From Asterella californica (Eukaryota; Streptophyta; Marchantiopsida; Marchantiales; Aytoniaceae), in assembly GCA_036924285.1 (NCBI GenBank), contig JAYKYS010000006.1, positions 31,098,001-31,162,000 on the forward strand: 64,000 nt of DNA, in the 5' to 3' direction. This document shows, piece after piece, positions 56,850 through 64,000 of this stretch (its first letter is position 1; each line of letters starts with the position of its first letter). The notes under the pieces are model-generated. The model saw nothing but the letters and a program-made list of their open reading frames with translations, did not search any database and was not told the DNA's origin. The translations under genes were made by a program, and so were the position numbers.

Positions 56850-57528
56850 GACACGACAGATAAGAGAAACCTGAACTCACGATGCTTTATTTCTCTTCCA
56901 AAACACACTCAATAGTCCTCCACATATATCAATTTACAACCTATCTCTACTCAACTCCTTACGTTGATCACCGCAGATGCCAAACAGTCAATTCCCACTC
57001 AACTAGTCTTTTCTCCAGCAGATTTCTCTCCAGAACCTACAACCGATGAAGATTTGAAACTCTAACGCCTTGTATCCCTCCCTACGACAGCTTCAGCACT
57101 GAAATTTCTCAGAAAACCTGACCTTCTCAGTCTCAGTTTCAGTTTCAGTCCCTCCACTCAAATAATGCTCTCTTTCCACCAAATTCACCTCAACTCAAGT
57201 CTGGTAGGTGAAATTCAGACCCCAAACTCTTAATCTCCTCTCTGCGTCAACCTCCCAACTGAAAACTATCAAGAATTTAATCCAGCGTCAATCAAGAGTC
57301 CCTTGCAGATTATCAAAAACGATCTCCTTCAATAAAACTGCCTCCTGTCCGATCAGAAGAAATTTTCCTTCCAAACTGCTCTCAGTCCCCCAAATACTTG
57401 TCCGTCCTTCTGTCACGATCACCCAATTCCTCAATTCAGTTCTGTCCGAAAAATTGATCTTCTTCAGCCTCCAAGCTTCTCCTTCCGCTTTAGCTTTCCG
57501 CTCTCTGTAAAAAAATCTCCTCAAAAAG
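56850..57528. other. Pyrimidine-rich stretch with no recognised gene
   Basis: The plus strand is C/T-rich, with runs such as CAGTCTCAGTTTCAGTTTCAG near 57137. The open frame at 57208-57510 is low-complexity Ser/Leu-rich and not supported. It may be flanking DNA of the retroelement to the right, or part of its LTR if the LTR end lies further left than inferred. Confidence 0.35.
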
Positions 57529-59033
57529 TGTCCCCGACCCCAAGTCGCCGCAGATATTTTACCTAAAAGTTAAGGCTCCAGCTTAAGCTGCCCCGTGCTA
57601 TCCTTGTCGATGACCCCCTCTTAAACTCTAATTCTCCTCCTTCCGCCTCCGCTGTAATCTTCCGCTCCAACCTTCCGCGGTAATCTTCCGCTTCCGTTGT
57701 AGTCTTCCGCTTCCGCTGTAGTTTTCCGCTTCCACTGTAATATTCCGCTTCAAGCTTCCGCGGTAATCTTCCGCTTCCGCTGTAGTTTTCCGCTTCCGCT
57801 GTAATATTCCGCTTCAAGCTTCCGCGGTAATCTTCCGCTTCCGCTGTAGTTTTCCGCTTCCGCTGTAATCTTCCGCTCCAATCTTCCGCTTCAATCTTCC
57901 GTGGTAATCTTCCGCTTCCGTTGTAGTCTTCCGCTTCCACTGTAATCTTCCGCTTCAAGCTTCCGCGGTAATCTTCCGCTTCCGCGGTAGTTTTCCGCTT
58001 CCGCTGTAATATTCCGCTTCAAGCTTCCGCGGTAATCTTCCGCTTCCGCTGTAATCTTCCGCTCCAATCTTCCGCTTCAATCTCTCTAAGAAACATTTCT
58101 CAGAAAGATATCCGATTCCGCTTCAGTTTTAAGGCCCCTGCTAAAGCTATTCCTCTGTTGTCCTTAATAATCAGCAAAAGTTTCCCGTGCCCTCGATGCC
58201 ATCTTGATGCCACCCTGAATATACTACAAGCCATCCAATGTAGGCCGAAGCCCCAACACTTATGAGGCTGCCCCACAGGGCTTACAGCCCCCCATATGCG
58301 CACCAGGTATCTCCCATAGTATATTCAGAATGGCATGCGGAGGCTTAGGCCAGGAAGCCCACGATTAAGGGAGATACCGGTCTCCCGTCCCTAGATATGC
58401 AGGACGTGGCTGCATATCCAACATAGACTCCCTTCTAGGAGGCCAACATGTCAGAATAGGAACCAGAGGTCAGGGGGGATTGATCCTGAGACCACTTCTC
58501 TCCTAGGCAGGCGCCCTATCACTGGGATGGCCTTTGGTTCCGTTCAAGAAGGTAAAAACTTTTGTACATATGTTTACCTGAAGAAATTTTTCTGTAAAAT
58601 CCTTACTAGCCTTTCCTACACTAACTTCTCTATACAACTCTGTTTTTAGTGAACAAGGAGTCAAAACTATAGTATTTACGAACACCTACACACTCACGCT
58701 ATCCGATTATGAGTTCGAGTCACGAACCAGAATCGACGGATTTCCCTCTTTCACATATTTCACAGCCTAAAACTCGTACTAACTATTGCTTAAAACACTT
58801 TCTGTCAAAACTAGAAGCATGAGGTCGCTCTCCTCGTCGAGCTTTGCATTCTAGTGTCTTTCGACTCCTTTAGGGGTGATATTCCAACCCAAGCTAGGGG
58901 GCAGCTTGTCAAGCATAGCCCCAGCTTAGCTCTTGCCTAGCTTGTTAAGCTGCAGGGCAGCTTCCTTTACACAATATAGAAAAAAATCTCTCTGCAATAC
59001 TTTTCACTGTATAGACCTATGTACAATACGACA
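57529..59033 (-). repeat. 3' LTR of element C (left end tentative)
   Basis: The start at 59033 is firm, because the same polypurine tract plus TGTCG junction occurs in remnant B at 41387. Homology between the two LTRs is clear from about 58.12 to 59.03 kb, with shared blocks such as CATCTTGATGC, GGGCTTACA, GCATGCGGAG, ATCCAACATAGACTCCC and CACTGTATAGAC. The other end is proposed at 57529, where the plus strand reads TGTCCCCGACC, giving TGTC...GACA ends and 1.5 kb. That end is a guess from terminal symmetry only. Confidence 0.6.
57640..58085. repeat. Minisatellite built of TTCCGC units, 64-bp higher-order period
   Basis: A basic unit of about 15-16 bp, of the form CTTCCGCT(G/T)(T/G)(A/G)(A/G)T, repeats nearly thirty times. 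Longer 64-bp blocks starting CAAGCTTCCGCGGTAATC begin at 57751, 57815, 57956 and 58020; the 141-base step between the second and third contains a rearranged block. The long minus-strand open frame across it is an effect of the repeat lacking stops. It lies in the inferred U5 side of the LTR. Confidence 0.9.
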
Positions 59034-59078
59034 TTCACCCCCTCCAAACCTGCACATCCTCTGGTATGTGCCAATCCG

Positions 59079-60400
59079 TCACCGATCCTCGTGGTCCTCC
59101 AAATCGTCTTCGCTCTCTGCGAGCGTCTCAGAAAGGTCTTCATTTGCTCCTGTCTGCTCTGAATCTAAGAACTCAGCTAGCTCCACAGTCTCCCCTCTCT
59201 TCTTGAATAACTTCACTCGTTTCCCAGCAACTGGAAGCCTTAAAGGCGTGCCATCTAGCTCTTGCAAGGAATAAGTAGCATTCTGATGTACATCAGAGAC
59301 AAGGTAAGGACCAAACCACCTTCTCGAAAACTTTCGAACTGTAGAGTGTTGGTTCTCCAATGTGCTGTCGTATACCAACACCCAGTCCCCAACTTGTATC
59401 GGTTTTGGTCGTAGTCTATGAGTCTTATCAAACCTCTCCTTGTTCCCAAGTCGAGCCGTCTTCAACCGTCGCTGCGCTTCAGAGAGATCTTCTTCTCTAC
59501 ATTCTAACTGTCTGATTCGAAGTGCCAGAGTTGTACACGATCCATTCCTTCCTCCCATGGTAAAGTAGCCCATGTAGGAAAGTCCTCTTCTGCTGGCATA
59601 ATCGGCTTCTGACCCAGCATCAGTTCAGTGGGTATGTACCCAGTAGTAGTGCAATGAGTTGACCTGTCAGCCCACACAGCAAAAGGAAGCAACCTAGGCC
59701 ACTGTCTATGCCTACCATCACATGTCTTTACCAGAGCTTGAACAATCGACGGATGCCCTCTCTCGCTTTTACCAATCCCTTCCGGATTCATAGCAGTAGT
59801 GAGTTTTAGTTTCACTCCGTGTTGGGCGAAGAACTCCTTCGCTTCCGTACCACGCAACTCTCCTCTGTCTGCATGCAATCTTCCTATAGATCCGTACCTA
59901 CAGATAATATCTTCTAGAACAAACCTACATATCCCTTCTGTGGTCTTCGTCCTCAGAGCTCGTCCTTCCACAAAGTTGGAGAGGTCTTCTCGAGCCAACA
60001 CCAAGTACCTCATACCCCATAACCCAGGAGGCATCGCTACCAAATCAAGAACCCATTGAAAATGGATACTGGGCGGATAGGTTGGTACCAGGCCATCCCG
60101 GTAACGTACCTTTGAATAAAATTGACAGTGTAGGCATGAGCTTACAAAGTTCACCACATCCTGATAAAGTCCTCTCCACCAATATCTCTCCTTCAGTTTT
60201 GTATAAGTAGCCCAAGCTCCCCGATGTCCGGCCCACAAGGTGTCATGAAACTCCTTCATCAACCATTGCTTGGTCTGCTGATCGTCTATAACTCGCAAAA
60301 GAGCTCCATCTCTTCTCTTTGGACGTTTTCAAAGATATCCATCTCGCAACAAGTAATCGTATGCTTTCCTCCTTATCTCTCTGAACTCTACATCACTCAA
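59079..60400 (-). pseudogene. Integrase and C-terminal GPY/F-type region of element C
   Basis: The core frame (59504-60298) carries the zinc-binding residues (FHDTLWAGHRG and CLHCQFYSK), D in FQWVLDLVAMP, D in GRLHADRGELRG, and E in GIGKSERGHPS, so the HHCC and DDE residues are present. The preceding part (DVEFREIRRKAYDYLLRDGYL) is in the same frame but cut by TGA at 60329-60331. The final part (59079-59573) is in another frame: a coiled stretch, then IQVGDWVLVYDS, FSRRWFGPYLVSDVHQNATY (the GPY-type core) and an acidic C-terminus ending at 59079. Integrase joins cDNA ends to chromosomal DNA. There is no chromodomain at the C-terminus. Confidence 0.87.
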
Positions 60401-60406
60401 ACCCTC

Positions 60407-62430
60407 CTATCTGTTCAAAGAACTCAGATAAAGTCCAATGTCACGTAACCTTCCCGTGTAGAACTCCTCTTCGAATGGCAGTGGCTCTAAATCTGAAGTT
60501 TGTTGACTACACCAAACATCTCTCTTCTCTTCGTTCTCCACCTCTGCAAACATCTCATCTTCATCTGTGTAGCGAGCCCTAGACAACATGTCTGTAACTG
60601 GATTCTCTTTCCCGGCAATGTGTTTCAGCTCAGGGTTCAACTCCGGATGTAAGCAATCCATCTCAACATTGCTATGTCTAGAGTACTGCAGTTTGCTATC
60701 ATACCAAGCAAGGGCAAACAATCTGTTTCTAAAATCACATGAACACCTATCAAGAACTCCCGATCTACCTTCATAGCAGTAACAGTTCTCCATAGTTCAC
60801 GCTTTACTTGAGGATAGTTACGTTGTCTGTCTGTCAAAATTCGAGCTCCAAATCTAGAAACAAACCGCACACCATCTGCATCTTCCTGACCAACTGCCCA
60901 TCCAATCGCCTTTGGACTCGTGTCTACAGTTAGTATCACCGGTCTTCCTCTCTGATAGTTAAGTCTCCTCAGTATGGGTGGAGACTTCAGAATCTCCTTC
61001 AGCCGTTCCATTGTCTCATGATGCTCTTGCCGCCAAGTAAACCTCTTCCCTTTTCTCAGAAGCGCATACAAAGGTTCGGCAATGTGTGCATAATGAGGAA
61101 TACTCACGCGAAAGAACACACAAGCTCCCAAGAAACGTCGAACCTCAGTGATATTCGTACAGTCTGCTATCCTTGCTATAGCATCTACCTTCTCTGGGTT
61201 CGGTCTTCTCCCAAATGTGCCACATAAATGACCAACCACCATAACCTCTGACATTCCAAAACGAGATTTGGTACCTGATAGAGTGAGGTGTACCTCCTCC
61301 AGACGTGTTAGAATCCTACCCACGTCATGAATATGATCAGCAATAAACTTCCTGCAACCATTGGAAGTCACAGTCTCATCCTTGTCTTCCACCGGACAGC
61401 CTTTCATGGGAATGTCATCCAGAAATGGGATAGTGATCTCAGGTACAAATTCTCGCAACACCTTATGCATCGCGTTCTGCATATGTGCTACTGAGTTTGT
61501 TGCTCCCTGAGGAAGAGTGCACATCCGCATCAATCCCAAGGGCGTGCGCATGGTAGTCAAGTCTCTACTTTCCAAGGCAAGTTGAAACTGATCATAACCC
61601 GAAAACAAATCTCCAATAGAATAGACAGACCTTCCAGCAAACGCCTCAGCTACCTCATCAACCACAGGTCCTGTTCCCACGTTCCGAATCGTGATGTTGT
61701 TGGCAGGCTGCAAGTCTTGGATAAAGCACAAAGCTCCTGACTTCTTAGGCACCGTGAACCATCGGCTGGAATACGGAGCCATGGAGGGCTCGAGGATACC
61801 CATCTGCATCTTCTCCTTCAATAGCTCAATGAGCTTTGGCAGCAAGGCACGAGGGACTGGAATCGGCTTCAAGTCCCAAGGCACATGAGGTACAGTGAAG
61901 ATAACCATCGGAGCTATCACACTAGGATCCACACAACCAATTTCTTCAGCTGAAAAAGAAAATGCTCTACCATGACTGACAATCATCTGTTCAGAAATCT
62001 TCTTTTCTACTTCAGTCAAGAAATCACCCCCTCCTATCTGGAGTTGTTCGAGTGTTTCCTGAGTAAACTGATGCCCTATTCGTCCAGGATTTCTGAGTAC
62101 AGGCTCAGTGGCGGCTGACTCCATCTGCTGTTGCGAATCAACAGGCAATTGGGTCGCCACAGGCTTCACCTTCCTTGCTACAGCTTTATATTTGGCGTGT
62201 ACTTCTGCTTCCTGACGAGAGCTGCACCAGCAGACTGCATCCTTCCATTCATTCTCCAGTCTCGGATGAGGACGATATCGCAAATACGAGACAATCTCCT
62301 CATAGACTTCAGAAGAATGGATGGGGATCGCCACCCTACCTCCCAACTGTTCTTCCATCCTACCCACTTCATCTAACCAATGAACAAAAGATTGTACATC
62401 GATAAACTCTTGATACACACCAGAAATCAT
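60407..62430 (-). pseudogene. Reverse transcriptase and RNase H of element C
   Basis: The main frame (60637-62430, 597 codons) starts with a charged N-terminal region, then the RT. SRWFTVPKKSGALCFIQDLQ is the fingers region. YSIGDLFSGYDQFQL holds the first catalytic Asp. LPQGATNSVAHMQNAMHKVL is the conserved L-P-Q-G box. IPFLDDIPMKG is the catalytic Y/F-x-D-D box in the form FLDD. VEEVHLTLSGTKSRFG and VVGHLCGTFGRRPNPEKVDA lead to the connection, and RNase H begins at ILTVDTSPKAIGWAVGQEDA. A frame shift between about 60.64 and 60.79 kb moves the RNase H end to a second frame, HIAGKENPVTDMLSRARY, which stops at 60407. A TGA at 62449-62451 separates this from further pol sequence upstream. Confidence 0.88.
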
Positions 62431-62448
62431 TTCATTTTCCTCCAGAGC

Positions 62449-62708
62449 TCATATACAGCGTAGATCAGCTATACGTTTCTCCACCTGCCTCCTACTCCTT
62501 TCAGTAAGATCTTCTACTCTTGTAAATTCACTCCGATCCTCACAACTCAAGCTCAACAAACCAGATCTCCAACTTGGTACTCTATATACATTCTCAGAAC
62601 CTCGAGCAGCCTCCTCATTAGTCTCCTGTGATCCCTTGGGCTGCTCAGACGGGATCATAGTAGTCTTCGATCCTTCACTCTTGTCTTCCCGCTCTACAAG
62701 AGTGGGTT
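62449..62708 (-). pseudogene. Protease-to-RT junction of element C pol
   Basis: This frame (62449-62658) is the RT frame continued upstream across the TGA at 62449-62451, and is one frame away from the protease. It is Ser/Glu/Arg-rich (EFTRVEDLTERSRRQVEKR). Remnant A carries a matching DNA segment at about 14.07-14.30 kb, so it is a normal part of the family. Confidence 0.55.
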
Positions 62709-63383
62709 CTAAAAACCCTTACCTCTACAAATAGGGGAGTCCTTCAAGGTCTGTCTGTTTCGCTCGTGGTTTGACCAAACAGTCAGAAATTGAACAGAAC
62801 GTCTATCATCAAGGCTACGGATCTTAGCAAAGTGTGATCCATCGTCCATCACTTTGGTCTCCATGCGCACCGCAGTAATATAAGGTTGACCAAGAATGAC
62901 TGGATACGAAGCAGAAGATTGCACAAAAAAGTGCTGATCTACTTCTACATCACCTATCCTTGCTCTCACGTTAGGACAAGCTCCATACAACTCTCCCTTC
63001 TGGTTGTTAGCAGCACGCAGAACCCATCCATGATTCAGCTCGATAGGCCACAATCCTCTCTCATATATCTCTCGTGACATGATATTGATTTCTGATCCAT
63101 GGTCAACTAAAGCAGCAATAGGTTCAGGCAAACTCCCAAGACGTACACGTGTGGCAGTTGTGGCACGAGCCCAATGCCTCTTCTTGAAATCACTGTCGAC
63201 AGTTGGGCTCTCCCCATCAGCTTCATCATCATCAGCTTCAATAGTGCTAGTTCCAGCAACTAATGCCTCCTGCTGGTACCTCTTGTCACCAATCTCCTGA
63301 AAATGCACCTTCCCAAACTCCACATCATTTACAGAAGCTCCTATCATATCTATCATCTGGCTCTCTACCTGCTCAGATATGAC
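62709..63383 (-). pseudogene. Retropepsin domain of element C
   Basis: The frame follows a TAA at 63384-63386, which interrupts KRKR and the SEQVESQMIDMIG stretch. The remnant A copy has Gln at this place (KRKRQVLAEQVGSQM), so CAA changed to TAA. The protease core is PIAALVDHGSEINIMSREIY with the catalytic triplet D-H-G where D-T-G or D-S-G is usual, then NHGWVLRAANN, YGACPNVRARIGDVEVDQHF, YPVILGQPYITAVRMETKV and QFLTVWSNHERNRQ, ending at 62709. The flap and hydrophobic I/V-L-G motif (VILGQPYI) are intact. Retropepsin processes the gag-pol polyprotein. Confidence 0.82.
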
Positions 63384-64000
63384 TTACCTCTTTCGCTTGA
63401 TGACATCAATAATCAACTCGTGAAACTCTCTCTTTGCGATGCCAAGAACTTCTCGAAGCGAAAACTCAACCCGTGCATCTAATATCCTCTGCTCCAGAAT
63501 ACTTTTAAGATCAGTGGAGGTCTCAATATCTGCAGCCAGCTTGTAAGCAGGTCCTTTCCCCTTCTCTTGAGCAGTGAACCTTCTGCCAGCAGTCGTTGGT
63601 TCCTGCTGTTGTCTCTGTACGTCCTCCATTGGACCTGGAGTAGGTGACGGAGCCTGTGAGGTAGACGGGACATCCTCTGGAGGAGCTGCACGTCTTCTAG
63701 TGACCCTCCGTCCATGTCCCTCTCTAGTCTCCTCTGGATTCCCAGTTTCAAGCTCAGAGGCATCTCGTCGCCTCTTCTCCTCTACAGAAGCGTCCTGCCA
63801 ATGAACATGCTTATCTACGTCCAAGAAAGCTTTAATGGACGCCGTATCTACTGGATCTTTCCACCCTGTGACTCTACGGATAGTTTCCGCTCCTCTTTTC
63901 AACACCTCAGAAGGAACCTCAGTACTGCTCCTCTCAAGAGACCTATCCAGCAAAGTAGGGCTAGAAGAAACTTCAATATGCCCAGCATATACATCAGGAT
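63384..64000 (-). pseudogene. Gag C-terminal / gag-protease linker of element C
   Basis: The frame from the window end to 63384 is charged and Pro/Thr-rich: RRDASELETGNPEETREG, RRVTRRRAAPPEDVPSTSQ and a Q-rich run (VQRQQQEP). It ends with a helical stretch (SLREVLGIAKREFHELIIDV). A zinc knuckle was not seen in this part. It is same-frame with the retropepsin apart from the TAA. The rest of gag and the 5' LTR are beyond the window. Confidence 0.65.

Larger units (their letters stand above)
57529..64000 (-). mobile_element. Ty3/gypsy element C, most complete copy, runs past the window end
   Basis: Minus-strand order from the window end: gag-protease linker, retropepsin, RT, RNase H, integrase (HHCC and DDE), a GPY/F-type region, polypurine tract GGAGGGGGTGAA, and a 3' LTR starting TGTCGTATTG at 59033. 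There is no chromodomain, so this is not the family at the left end of the window. Protease and pol lie in different frames (protease one frame, RT the next), which could be a natural frameshift junction or decay. Inactivating changes include TAA at 63384-63386, TGA at 62449-62451, a frameshift within RNase H near 60.64-60.79 kb, TAG at 60407-60409, TGA at 60329-60331, and a frameshift between the integrase core and the GPY/F region near 59.55 kb. Gag lies mostly beyond 64 kb. Confidence 0.88.

Noticed and set aside
57563..57958. Minus-strand open frame of 131 codons with a repeated EAEDY.GSGRL peptide
   Set aside because: The frame exists only because the TTCCGC minisatellite lacks stops; it is confined to the array.
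1..64000. CRISPR array, operon or bacterial gene cluster
   Set aside because: No regularly spaced direct repeats with unique spacers. Genes have introns, and the mobile elements are eukaryotic LTR, LINE and Mutator-like types.

Overview
This is nuclear DNA from a green plant. It is AT-rich and transposon-dense, with a few intron-containing host genes. The best-conserved gene, on the minus strand at 51.6-54.5 kb, belongs to the plant EF-hand + TPR + ZZ-like family. A second well-resolved gene, on the plus strand at 29.4-32.4 kb, encodes a small single-pass membrane protein with a thrombospondin type-1 (TSP1) repeat. To my knowledge TSP1 is not usual in flowering plants. With the compact introns and Tcn1-like chromovirus, this points to a seedless land plant (moss-like) or a close streptophyte relative. 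That placement is an inference; no species is assigned.

Layout. 0-4 kb: 3' end of a chromodomain Ty3/gypsy element with its 3' LTR. 4-8.5 kb: non-coding DNA with a 0.5 kb tandem duplication. 8.5-10 kb: a minus-strand gene for a basic, Ser/Thr-Pro-rich protein. 10-13.9 kb: non-coding with short tandem repeats. 13.9-16.3 kb: minus-strand gag-protease remnant of a second Ty3/gypsy family. 16.3-23.4 kb: mostly unassigned, with a SAP-like fragment, possible exons and a 206-bp repeat. 23.4-25.9 kb: a gag relic followed by a LINE reverse-transcriptase relic and a fold-back. 28.3-28.9 kb: a long inverted repeat just upstream of the TSP1 gene. 34.2-34.6 kb: a Mutator-like miniature element. 40.4-42.1 kb: a deleted second copy of the minus-strand Ty3/gypsy family. 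44.5-47.4 kb: gag zinc-knuckle and Ty1/copia RNase H relics, with a copia LTR. 48.8-49.2 kb: a second Mutator-like miniature element. 51.6-54.5 kb: the TPR/EF-hand gene. 55.3-56.8 kb: a different non-LTR RT relic. 57.5-64 kb: the most complete copy of the minus-strand Ty3/gypsy family, running off the window end, with a TTCCGC minisatellite in or beside its LTR.

The host genes do not form a pathway or operon. The rest of the window is a record of transposon insertion and decay: frameshifts, TGA/TAA stops, an internal deletion, and fold-back remnants. No rRNA, convincing tRNA or CRISPR array was seen. Splice models were built by eye from GT/AG signals, reading-frame phase and domain continuity. 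Boundaries marked tentative should be treated so.
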